Source: Baaleninema simplex PCC 7105
GTDB lineage: Bacteria > Cyanobacteriota > Cyanobacteriia > Cyanobacteriales > Geitlerinemataceae
Assembly: GCF_000332355.1 (NCBI RefSeq)
Contig: NZ_KB235959.1
Span: 691,952-726,208, forward strand
DNA length: 34,257 nt
Reading direction: 5' to 3'
Shown: positions 17,108 to 24,659 of the stretch, piece after piece
Layout of the letters: the number at the start of each line of letters is the position of its first letter
Position numbering within the stretch: position 1 is the stretch's first letter
Program-made: the position numbers and the translations under genes
Notes under the pieces: model-generated
What the model was told of the DNA's origin: nothing
Seen by the model: the letters and a program-made list of their open reading frames with translations, nothing else
Databases searched by the model: none

Positions 17108-17998
17108 CTAGCAATCTTGTTTTTGAATTTCTTCAAGAATTTCAGAGCCGTCAACTACCTTGATAGCTCCTTTTTTTAAAAATTCATGTGGCCACTTTAA
17201 TCCAGTCTGGAAACAGGAATTCAAAATAAATAGTTTTCTGCCTTGACTTAAGGCAGCTCTAGCTTGGGTTAAACTACCACTGGTTTCCGATGCTTCGACG
17301 ATCACAGTTGCCTTACTAAGAGCAGACATAGTTTTGTTGCGCTCTGGAAAGAAAAAGCGAGTAGCTTTGTAGTGCTGATTGGAAGTCCAGTAAAAAGGAA
17401 CTTGACTTACTAGCAAGAAATTTTTTGCAATTTTAGCTTGCAGGTCTTTATTGGATGCCGGATAACTTTTGTTTAAAGGAGTCCCAATCACAGCTATAGT
17501 TTGTCCACCTGCTTCTATTGCTGCTGTATGAGCAGCAGTGTCAATCCCCTCTGCAAGTCCTGATATAACAGTAATATCATTCTCAATCAAAATATGTGCT
17601 AACTTCTTTGCTCGACGAATTCCTTCGTTACTTGCTTTTCGTGCACCAACAATAGCAATAGAAGGAGATGACAAAATGTCTAAATTTCCTTGAAAATATA
17701 AAATTTCTGCTGGATGCTGTGCATCTTTCAGGCGAGAAGGGTACTCAAAATCATTGTAAAATAATGCAGAATAATCTGTAAAAGATAGAAAATTCTCTAA
17801 CTTTTTTTTTATTTTTTCGATTTCCTCAACTAAAATTCCTTCGCTGGAAGCGACAGTAGAAGGGAGTGCGTGATTATATTTTTGAAAAATCGTTGAAATT
17901 CTTGCTACACCAGGATTATGAGTCCATAGTGCTTCGTAAGATGAAATCTCCAAAACTGGACTTATGGTTTTTTGAATTTTTTGAATTACGTTTAGCAT
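17108..17998 (-). CDS. DprA/Smf-like Rossmann protein (ShosA-like)
   Basis: A 296-aa protein from the ATG opening MLNVIQKIQKTISP; the frame continues upstream to a TTG (18124) through a hydrophobic, unconserved stretch that I discount. The DprA core is well kept: YPSRLKDAQHPAEILYFQGN, IVGARKASNEG (118-120 GAR), SGLAEGIDTAAHTAA (146-160), FFPERNKTMSALS (218-227) and VEASETSGSLTQARAAL (234-250). There is no C-terminal winged helix (DprA domain 3). Canonical DprA loads RecA on incoming DNA in transformation. Here, directly upstream of a phosphoribosyltransferase gene in a transposon, it more likely is the antitoxin/sensor partner of a ShosTA-like pair. Confidence 0.82.
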   Translation of the reverse strand: MLNVIQKIQKTISPVLEISSYEALWTHNPGVARISTIFQKYNHALPSTVASSEGILVEEIEKIKKKLENFLSFTDYSALFYNDFEYPSRLKDAQHPAEILYFQGNLDILSSPSIAIVGARKASNEGIRRAKKLAHILIENDITVISGLAEGIDTAAHTAAIEAGGQTIAVIGTPLNKSYPASNKDLQAKIAKNFLLVSQVPFYWTSNQHYKATRFFFPERNKTMSALSKATVIVEASETSGSLTQARAALSQGRKLFILNSCFQTGLKWPHEFLKKGAIKVVDGSEILEEIQKQDC

Positions 17999-18124
17999 TG
18001 TTGTAGAAACACAAAAAACAATATACTTATTTTTATGCAAAAAAATAATAAATGACAAGGAAATACTTAATAATATTTGTTTAAAGATATTTGTGAGACT
18101 CGCTAATCGAGTTAAGGTAGTCAA

Positions 18125-18361
18125 TAATATCTGTGTAAGTTCCCGTCAGGCTATTAAGCTCTTGACGTGACAGTAAGAAGTATTTTGCTGAAATAGTCAA
18201 TACACGAAAGAGCTTGATATCTAAGTGTCTAGCATGATTTAGCTAAGTGTCAATTGTTTGTTAAGTTTTGTAATATTCGTTTAGCTTTTTACAACTGCAT
18301 GGATATGTCTACAAGGTAAAAAACTTTATTTGATAAGCATTACAGCGAATTTGCTATAGAT
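18125..18361. other. Right end of the transposon, no gene
   Basis: AT-rich, gene-less. It must contain the promoter of the dprA-like operon. Reading inward from the right core, ATCTATAGC resembles TTAACAATAGC next to the left core, sharing ATAGC at nearly equal distance, a possible recombinase recognition motif. Confidence 0.4.
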
Positions 18362-19017
18362 AAAATTAAATTATGACCGCCTGCGGCAGCGATTTCCAGG
18401 GCGCGGCGAGCGTGAGCTTGTCCTTTCACGTCTTTGAGGTCGAGGTGAAAGGCGCGATCTTGGCTGAAGAGGCGATCGAGATCGACGCAAACGGGGTCTT
18501 TCACGTCGGGGTTGTTTAGCAACTCGACTACGTCGGTAATACTGTGACAGCCGTATACATTCAAATCTCGCACGACGGCCGCTTCGCCTGCGTTCGCGGC
18601 GGGAACCACTAAGCCGCGAATTCCCATCTGTGGGGCTGCGGCGGCGATGGGGAGAACTCCGGTGACGGGGCGCAAGCTACCATCGAGAGAGACTTCCCCG
18701 AGAAACAGATAGTCTCCGAGAAGTTGTGGGTTGACTTGTTCGGAGGCGGCGAGAATGCCGAGACTAATGGGGAGATCGAAGCTCGGACCTTCTTTGCGTA
18801 AGTCGGCGGGGGTCAGGTTGACGACGATTTGTCGTTGGGGAAAGGCAAACCCCGAGTTTTTTAAAGCTGATTTGACTCGTTCGCGCGATTCTTGAACGGC
18901 GGTGTCGGGGAGTCCGACGATGGTGGTTCTCGGCAGTCCTCCAGTGACGTCTACTTCGACCCCGACGCGCACCGCTTCGAGACCGTATAGGGATGCACTC
19001 CAAATTCTGGCTAACAC
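18340..19017 (-). pseudogene. comM: comM/yifB, N-terminal part (disrupted)
   Basis: The Lon-substrate-like N-terminal domain of ComM/YifB. It starts at GTG (19017), giving MLARIWSASLYGLEAVRVGV, the family start; GGGAG lies a few bases upstream, while the longer open frame to 19116 adds 33 unrelated residues. Conserved stretches include GLPRTTIVGLPDTAVQESRE, NLTPADLRKEGPSFDLP and FLGEVSLDGSLRPVTGVLP. Host sequence ends at GGHNLI; translation then continues eight codons into the transposon and stops at 18340. Together with the part at 9751 the intact gene would have been about 509 codons, normal for the family. Confidence 0.93.
18362..18369. repeat. Right attachment core AAAATTAA
   Basis: The second copy of the 8-bp core. 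Joining comM at this core with the left copy rebuilds the codons for HNLIFVGPP exactly. Confidence 0.85.
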
Positions 19018-19600
19018 GAACTCGCTCCCTGGATGGGTTTCTCCGATCGATTCAGTTAAATTTTTATTGTCGTACGTGACGAGGATCGCTGACGTGACTG
19101 ACATCACGTTTCGCAAGTGAAGAAAAATAAAACCTATCTATATTTAAGTCCGTAATTTCGCGTAGTTTTGCGTAGTTTTAACGCGATCGCAATATTTTTG
19201 ACACGATCGCTCGAATTTTAACGAATTCTGTCCGTTGCACTCGCGTTTTCCATCGGCTTAGTCTCGCGCCAACTGGGGACGAAAATATCTCGGTTGTGGT
19301 ATGACAAGAGGGCGATCGTGTTGAAAAAGAGTTAAAACAAAGAAGGGAGTCAAGTAAACAACTGTGTTTTTTCATCAATTCTAAAGAGTTTTCAGGTTAG
19401 TTTACGTAAAAACACGGATATAGTATCCTGTGGATATACGCTATTTTACATACAGATCTCGCAGTAAATTATTAGCTAGAGATTAAACGTCGTGTTCGGG
19501 AGCGATCGCGCGACGGTTAAAATGTCTGCTGTCATGTAACTCGTACCAGACGCTGACATTAAAACGATTGAAATAAAGCCAGACCCAGCGTTTTTTTACC
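19018..19600. other. Intergenic, comM / TPR gene
   Basis: No gene is supported. It must hold the promoter of comM (minus) and of the TPR gene (plus). CGTAGTTTTG/CGTAGTTTTA is directly repeated at about 19157-19180. No clear terminator or riboswitch was seen. Confidence 0.4.
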
Positions 19601-20140
19601 ATGAACGGTTTTCTCAAAACTCAACTCGTTCGCATAGCGACTTCCTCAATAGCGATCTGGTGTGCGAGTTTGGCAACGCCATCTTGGGGTGTGGATTTAT
19701 CAAAATATTTCAACGCGATCGAGTTGCAAGAAGTAACGCCAGAACTCCAAAGTCTCGAGTTTGAAGAACTAGCAGAGTTGTGTGCGAATGCCAGTCCTGT
19801 CGACGCGATCGAAGCCTGCTCGTTGGCGGTTCAAATGCGAAGCTGTCACGAACCCCTCGAAGAAAGCGATCGCACTCCTGAATGCGTCGTACTGCTCGAT
19901 AACTTAGGTGCGGTCTTAGAACAAGTCGGCCGTTACGAGGACGCCCTGACAGTATTGCGCTACGCGTTGCAACTCCAACCCAACGACGCGAACGTTTGGT
20001 ACAACCTCGGCATCGTGTTCGCCAAACTCAACCGATACCAACAGGCATTAGATGCCTTTGAAGAAGCAGCACGTTTGAATCCTAACGATACACAAGCACA
20101 AAAACAAGCAGACTTGTTGCGCGAAATCCTCAGCTTCTAG
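19601..20140 (+). CDS. Exported TPR-repeat protein
   Basis: A 179-aa protein with a probable N-terminal signal sequence: MNGFLKTQLVRIATS, then a hydrophobic stretch ending in Ala-rich ATPSWG with a likely cleavage near residue 30. Two or three tetratricopeptide repeats fill the C-terminal half (DNLGAVLEQVGRYEDALTVL and VWYNLGIVFAKLNRYQQALD). The middle, with four Cys (SLAVQMRSCHEPLEESD and neighbours), may form disulphides outside the cytoplasm. The role is presumably as a periplasmic or thylakoid-lumen scaffold; the partner is unknown. Its stop overlaps that of the convergent yciH gene by a few bases. Confidence 0.8.
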   Translation: MNGFLKTQLVRIATSSIAIWCASLATPSWGVDLSKYFNAIELQEVTPELQSLEFEELAELCANASPVDAIEACSLAVQMRSCHEPLEESDRTPECVVLLDNLGAVLEQVGRYEDALTVLRYALQLQPNDANVWYNLGIVFAKLNRYQQALDAFEEAARLNPNDTQAQKQADLLREILSF

Positions 20141-20478
20141 CCACCACTGCGCTTGGCGGGATACCCTTTCTCTTTCAAAAACGCAACGACGCGATCGACG
20201 AACTCTCCCTGAATCTCGATCGCGTTGTCTTTTACGGCGCCCCCCGCTCCACATTGACTTTTGAGCGCTTTCGACAAGGCTTTAAGGGTTTCCGGTTTCG
20301 CCTGAAACCCTGTGACGATCGTAACTGTTTTTCCTTTGCGCCCTTTGCGCGTCGCTTGCACGCGCAAGTCTTGCTGTTGGGGAGGAAGTTCCTGCACTCG
20401 CTCCGGTTCTCGAGCCGTGGCGTCGTTACCGAACTCCGAATACACTAGGCGATCGCGATTAGATTTGTGTTTGGACAT
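20137..20478 (-). CDS. yciH: SUI1/eIF1-like translation factor YciH
   Basis: A 113-aa protein from ATG 20478 (MSKHKSNRDRLVYSEFG); the ten residues upstream to 20508 are encoded next to the IS605 right end and are not family-like. The SUI1 domain is clear in the C-terminal 75 residues: RKGRKGKTVTIVTGF, LKALSKALKSQCGAGGAVKD and IEIQGEFVDRVVAFLKEKGY. YciH proteins bind the small ribosomal subunit near the P site and influence start-codon fidelity or translation under stress. An IS605-type element ends about 30 nt before the start codon and probably has displaced or replaced the native promoter. Confidence 0.9.
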   Translation of the reverse strand: MSKHKSNRDRLVYSEFGNDATAREPERVQELPPQQQDLRVQATRKGRKGKTVTIVTGFQAKPETLKALSKALKSQCGAGGAVKDNAIEIQGEFVDRVVAFLKEKGYPAKRSGG

Positions 20479-20547
20479 GGAAATAGTCGAATTCGATTCT
20501 GCACTCAAGTTGACATACTCACCGCCCTAGAAGGGCGGTGATTCCTG

Positions 20548-21792
20548 CTAAGCAGTTACTGATTCATCGACACCACTTACTGGCTCGGGCTTCCCTTCGT
20601 CAGCAGAGGTGGGAGTCTCCTCAGTCGTTTGCGGTTTCCCGCCAGTTTCCCAATGCCCTTGGGTACTGTTCGTCCATTCCATCCCTAGAATTTCCATTCC
20701 TCGTTTGAGGATGTTCGACGCGGCGTTAGTGTCGCGGCACAACTCGATTCCACAGCTCGGGCATTTATGAGTTCGGGTGCTAAGCGATTTTTTGGCTCGA
20801 TGTCCACAATTATGGCAATCCTGGCTAGTGAAAGCCGGATTTACCGCTACAACCGCTTTATCCCAAACTCGCCCGTAGTAGTCCAGAAAATCAGTGAACT
20901 GACTCCAGGCTGCATCAGAGATAGACTTCGCTAGGTGGTGGTTTTTTACCAGATTCCGCACCTTTAAGTCCTCATACGCCACGACATCGTTGGATGACAC
21001 TAGCGCCCGAGCTTGCTTGATAGCCCAGTCTTTACGCTGGCGGTGGACGGTTAGGTGCTGCTTGCCTAGCTGTCGACGAGTCTTGTGGTAGTTAGACGAC
21101 TGTTTTTTGCCCTTTTGGTGTTGGCGACTAAGACGGCGTTGTAGCCGCTTTAATCGCAACTCCTCTCTCCTGAGATACTGAGGGTAGACAACGGCATTAT
21201 CGTTCTGGTCTTTGATGAAGAACTTAAGTCCCAAATCGATGCCTACCACGTTCCCCGTGTAGGTTCCAGGTTCTTTTCGCTCGAGAGCGAGGCAAAACTG
21301 TGCGTAATAGCCATCGGCTCGACGAACAACCCGCACTCGATTGATTTTGCTGCGAAGAATGTCTTCTCTAGCTTCACCGTTGCAGTAGAGCGAGAAGGTT
21401 CCAGCTTTAAAGCCATCGGTGAAGGTGAGGGCATATCCATCGTGCGATAGCTTCCATCCACTGGTCTTATATTCGACCGAGCGGCTGTGCTTTTTAAACT
21501 TTGGATAGCCAACGGGTTTAATCCCTTCCCGACAGTTTTGGTAGAAGCGTTTAACCGCTTGCCATGCTCGGTCAGCATGAGCCTGTCGAGCCATGCTGTT
21601 GAGTTGTTTGGCAAAAGGAAACTCGATCGCCAAACTCTTACACAAAGCCTGCATTTTGGCTCTCGTGCAGTCACGGGTATCCATCCACAGTCGCAAGCAC
21701 TTATTTCTGATGAACTGTCCGGTACGGATCGCTTCATCAAGTGCTTGATACTGCTTTGGCAAACCTTTGAGTTTGGCTTCTCGAACTAACAT
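20548..21792 (-). CDS. tnpB: TnpB RNA-guided nuclease of IS605 type
   Basis: A 414-aa protein from ATG 21792 (MLVREAKLKGLPKQYQALDE), matching the start of the related gene at 34080; the frame opens 13 codons earlier. An N-terminal helix-turn-helix region (IRTGQFIRNKCLRLWMD) leads to the RuvC-like nuclease with all three acidic residues (Asp in GIDLGLKFFIKD, Glu in VAYEDLKVRNL, Asp in CRDTNAASNIL). The zinc ribbon CHNCGH...CPSCGIELC is complete. TnpB is guided by an RNA made from the element's right end and cuts the empty donor site, favouring element retention. The guide would be copied from sequence at and beyond 20510. A polar C-terminal tail (TTEETPTSADEGKPEPV) is added. Confidence 0.92.
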   Translation of the reverse strand: MLVREAKLKGLPKQYQALDEAIRTGQFIRNKCLRLWMDTRDCTRAKMQALCKSLAIEFPFAKQLNSMARQAHADRAWQAVKRFYQNCREGIKPVGYPKFKKHSRSVEYKTSGWKLSHDGYALTFTDGFKAGTFSLYCNGEAREDILRSKINRVRVVRRADGYYAQFCLALERKEPGTYTGNVVGIDLGLKFFIKDQNDNAVVYPQYLRREELRLKRLQRRLSRQHQKGKKQSSNYHKTRRQLGKQHLTVHRQRKDWAIKQARALVSSNDVVAYEDLKVRNLVKNHHLAKSISDAAWSQFTDFLDYYGRVWDKAVVAVNPAFTSQDCHNCGHRAKKSLSTRTHKCPSCGIELCRDTNAASNILKRGMEILGMEWTNSTQGHWETGGKPQTTEETPTSADEGKPEPVSGVDESVTA

Positions 21793-21861
21793 TGCTGTTG
21801 TTGATTCCCCGATATCCTTCCATCTTGCCACAAGAATTGTCGGGTAAAGTCGTCCTAGAAG

Positions 21862-21955
21862 GCTTGCACTGCTTGCACTGCTTGCACTGCTTGCACTGAG
21901 CTTGTCGAAGTGAGCTTGTCGAAGTGAGCTTGTCGAAGTGAGCCAAGTCGAAGGG
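21862..21955. repeat. Tandem repeats inside the IS605 left end
   Basis: Four copies of the 9-mer GCTTGCACT (21862-21897) are followed by three copies of the 14-mer GAGCTTGTCGAAGT (21898-21939) and a degenerate fourth. The two arrays lie between the halves of the left-end hairpin of element A. Confidence 0.85.
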
Positions 21956-22078
21956 GCGAGGCTTTAAACCCAGCTCTTTTGGTAACGCAAAAGAGGGGGA
22001 GCGTCTTCAGGGAAGAGGGAAGAGGGAAGACAGGGAGCCAGGGAACAACTGTTAACGGCTCGCCGTTCCCTGAACAAG

Positions 22079-22107
22079 AACCCCAGTATCGTGGAAATAC
22101 TGGGGTT
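22079..22107 (-). terminator. Hairpin downstream of tkt
   Basis: An 11-bp stem AACCCCAGTAT / ATACTGGGGTT with a 7-nt loop lies 41 nt past the tkt stop. The following U-rich part is weak, so it may act as a terminator or a 3' stabiliser. Confidence 0.6.
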
Positions 22108-22147
22108 CTGGCAGTCTAGCTGCAACGAAAGGCAGATCTGACGAGGA

Positions 22148-24154
22148 TTAGCCTAAAAGTGCTTTGGCTTTGGCGAGAACGTTATCGACGGTGTAGCCGA
22201 ATTTCTCCATCACAGTGCCGCCGGGAGCGGACGCACCGAAACGATCGATGCTCACCATATCGCCTTCAGCCCCCATATAGCGTTCCCAACCGAAGCGAGT
22301 AGCTGCTTCGACGACGAGACGCTTGGTAACGGCGGAGGGTAGCACGGATTCGCGATAGGCTTCGTCTTGTTCCTCGAACAGTTCGCAGGAGGGCATGGAG
22401 ACGACGCGCACTTTCTTGCCTTCGGCGGTGAGTTTTTCAGCCGCTTCCACGCAAAGGGAGACTTCGCTACCGGTTCCGATCAGAATTAAGTCGGGGGTTC
22501 CCTCGCAATCCGAGAGGATATAAGCCCCTTTAGCCACGTTGTCGGCGGAACCCCCCGCCAGGTTGGGCAGTCCTTGACGGGTAAACGCCATCAGCGTGGG
22601 ACGCTTGCGGTTAGCCACGGCCACTTTGTACGCCCCAGAGGTTTCGTTGCCGTCTGCCGGACGAATCACCACCAAGTTGGGGATCGCTCGCAGCGAGGCC
22701 AGAGTTTCCACGGGTTGGTGCGTCGGACCGTCTTCGCCCAGGGCGATCGAATCGTGGGTCATCACGTAAACGACACCCGCTTCGGACAAGGCCGACAGGC
22801 GAATTGCCGCGCGCATATAGTCGGCGAAGACCAAGAAGGTCGCGCAGTAGGGAATCAAACCGGAGTTGTGCAGGGCGATGCCGTTACAAATGGCACCCAT
22901 GCCGTGTTCCCGAACGCCGAAGCGCAGGTTGCGGTTTTCGTACTGGCCTTTTTGGAAGTTACCGGAACACTTGAGTTCGGTGAGGTTGGAGTGGGTCAGG
23001 TCAGCAGAACCGCCGATGAGTTCCGGCAGGTTGGGGGCGAGGGCGTTGAGGCAAGCTTGGGAGTGCTTGCGGGTTGCCATGCCTTTGTCGTCGGGGGTGA
23101 AGCTAGGCAGGTCGGCATCCCATCCTTGAGGCAGGTCGCCGCGCAGCATCCGCTCGAACTCGGCGGCGTCGCTGGCGTACTTGCTGCGATAGGTATCGAG
23201 CAGTTGGTTCCACTCTTGCTCGGCTTCGGCTCCGCGATCGACCGCCTTGCGGAAGTGGGACAGTACGTCTTCGGGAACGTCGAAGGGGTCGCGATTCCAG
23301 CCGAGGTTCTCGCGGGTGGCGGCCACTTCGTCAGTGCCCAAGGCAGCCCCGTGGACGCCTGCGGTGTCAGCTTTGTTGGGAGAGCCGTAACCGATGGTGG
23401 TGGTGACTTTAATCAAGGACGGTTTGTCCGTCACTTGCTTGGCGGCTTCGATCGCCTTGTCGATGGCGTCGAGGTCAGTGTTGCCGTTTTCCACGTGTTG
23501 GACGTGCCAGCCGTAAGCCTCAAAGCGTTTGGCAACGTCTTCGGTGAAGGCGATATCGGTAGAACCGTCGATGGAAATGTGGTTGTCGTCGTAGAGGGCG
23601 ATCAGTTTACCCAGCCCTAAGTGTCCGGCCAAAGAGCAAGCTTCGCCCGAGACGCCTTCCATGTTACAGCCGTCGCCGAGAATGACGTAGGTGTAGTGAT
23701 CGACGAGGGTGCAATCGGGTTTGTTGAAGCGAGCGGCCAGGTGTGCTTCCGCCATGGCCAGACCCACTGCGTTGGCGATTCCCTGCCCCAAGGGGCCAGT
23801 GGTCACTTCGACGCCTGCGGTTTCAAAGTTTTCCGGGTGTCCTGGGGTGACCGATCCCCACTGACGGAAATTTTTGATGTCATCGAGGCCGACGCTATCG
23901 TAGCCCGTCAGGTAAAGCAGGGCGTATTGCAGCATACAACCGTGACCGGCGGAGAGAACGAAGCGATCGCGGTTGAACCATTGGGGATTTTTGGGGTTGA
24001 ACCGCATGAAGCGATCCCACAGCACGAAGGCCATGGGGGCAGCGCCCATCGGTAAACCGGGGTGGCCGGATTTCGCTTTTTCGACGGCATCGATGGCGAG
24101 AAAGCGAATGGCATTAATGCAGAGTTCTTCGAGGGATTGGGTGGCTACGGCCAT
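22148..24154 (-). CDS. tkt: Transketolase
   Basis: A 668-aa thiamine-diphosphate enzyme that moves two-carbon units between sugar phosphates in the Calvin cycle and pentose-phosphate pathway. It is full length, beginning [20 protein letters not shown]. Motifs seen: [22 protein letters not shown], the TPP/Mg motif [24 protein letters not shown], the pyrimidine-domain [13 protein letters not shown], and [15 protein letters not shown]. It lies downstream of fabF on the same strand, about 500 nt away, so it probably has its own promoter. The order acpP-fabF-tkt is common in cyanobacteria, as I recall. Confidence 0.98.
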   Translation of the reverse strand: MAVATQSLEELCINAIRFLAIDAVEKAKSGHPGLPMGAAPMAFVLWDRFMRFNPKNPQWFNRDRFVLSAGHGCMLQYALLYLTGYDSVGLDDIKNFRQWGSVTPGHPENFETAGVEVTTGPLGQGIANAVGLAMAEAHLAARFNKPDCTLVDHYTYVILGDGCNMEGVSGEACSLAGHLGLGKLIALYDDNHISIDGSTDIAFTEDVAKRFEAYGWHVQHVENGNTDLDAIDKAIEAAKQVTDKPSLIKVTTTIGYGSPNKADTAGVHGAALGTDEVAATRENLGWNRDPFDVPEDVLSHFRKAVDRGAEAEQEWNQLLDTYRSKYASDAAEFERMLRGDLPQGWDADLPSFTPDDKGMATRKHSQACLNALAPNLPELIGGSADLTHSNLTELKCSGNFQKGQYENRNLRFGVREHGMGAICNGIALHNSGLIPYCATFLVFADYMRAAIRLSALSEAGVVYVMTHDSIALGEDGPTHQPVETLASLRAIPNLVVIRPADGNETSGAYKVAVANRKRPTLMAFTRQGLPNLAGGSADNVAKGAYILSDCEGTPDLILIGTGSEVSLCVEAAEKLTAEGKKVRVVSMPSCELFEEQDEAYRESVLPSAVTKRLVVEAATRFGWERYMGAEGDMVSIDRFGASAPGGTVMEKFGYTVDNVLAKAKALLG

Positions 24155-24659
24155 AGTTTCTATCTTCTTGACAACGGTTTGCTCGGGGCTGGGTACGACC
24201 CGTTTTCTGTTTCTGTAAAATGGGGTGAAAGTCTTTCGAGTCGGAATGATTCTCGGGCTGCTTGTCGGGCGATCGCTCCGTTTTTACAGCGAGAAACTCC
24301 AGAGACCTTTTCCCATTTCACACCGATTCGATCTCGCGGTTTTATCGAGCAGGCTGGCAAAAGGCAAACTGCCGATCGAGCGAGCGAAACCCCAGATTTC
24401 TCTAAGATTTCAACGTAGCTCTGTCGGGTTGGGAGTTGCCAGCACCATACCGATTCGACGTGCCGTTTCGCACGAGGATCTCATAAACGGTTCGACGATA
24501 TCGTTTCGCTGCGGCGATCGTCGTGTCGAGAGGCGACAAAGCGGTTTCGACGATCGCGATCGCCATCAGAGTGAGTTCTTTCGTCCCCATCATCCCATTA
24601 TGGGGATCGGGGAGCAAGAGGCCGCTCGAAACGAGTCTATCGACCCCGTTTTGATGATG
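24155..24659. other. Intergenic, fabF/tkt
   Basis: No supported gene. The short open frames here (for example 24402-24617, minus) have no family character or ribosome site. It must carry the tkt promoter. A weak dyad CCCCAT (24585-24590) / ATGGGG (24600-24605) lies past the fabF stop. Confidence 0.4.

Larger units (their letters stand above)
10622..18369. mobile_element. Tn554-like transposon in comM carrying defence-type cargo
   Basis: The element of 7,740 bp lies inside comM, flanked by AAAATTAA direct repeats. Deleting insert plus one repeat joins the comM codons to read GGHNLIFVGPPGSGKT without loss or gain of a base. The left third encodes TnpA-, TnpB- and TnpC-like proteins with overlapping reading frames, the layout of Tn554-type elements, which use two tyrosine recombinases and a short accessory protein. 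The right part carries cargo: an unknown gene plus XRE/ImmA peptidase (plus strand), a tRNA-like relic, and a convergent dprA-like/phosphoribosyltransferase pair. I see no GCGATCGC octamer in it, and the cargo is clearly more AT-rich than the host genes, both signs of transfer. All genes look intact, so the insertion may be recent. Confidence 0.88.
20510..21990 (-). mobile_element. IS200/IS605-type element with TnpB only (element A)
   Basis: The right end, read on the minus strand, is the hairpin CACCGCCCTTCTAGGGCGGTG followed by AGTATGTCAA at 20510. The left end, near 21955-21990, reads GAGCTGGGTTTAAAGCC, matching the left end of the element at 33,980-34,060. There is no TnpA transposase, so it is non-autonomous. 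The left-end hairpin is split by tandem repeats at 21862-21955. The exact left tip is not certain. Confidence 0.8.

Noticed and set aside
17999-18124. N-terminal extension of the dprA-like gene from TTG
   Set aside because: It encodes a hydrophobic stretch unlike DprA proteins and starts with a weak codon; the ATG at 17998 is preferred.
10622-18369. AbaR/Tn7-like island, as known in comM of Acinetobacter
   Set aside because: No DDE transposase or Tn7-type genes are present; the junctions have an 8-bp core, not the 5-bp duplication expected of that group.
21862-21955. Regular short repeats that could suggest a CRISPR array
   Set aside because: Units are 9 and 14 nt in direct contact without spacers; no cas gene is near.
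22574-23620. A 348-codon open frame on the plus strand across tkt
   Set aside because: It is antisense to the clearly real transketolase gene and its translation has no family features; it follows from GC-rich codon use.
24402-24617. A 71-codon open frame between tkt and fabF
   Set aside because: No ribosome site, family signature or conserved-looking segment; treated as chance.
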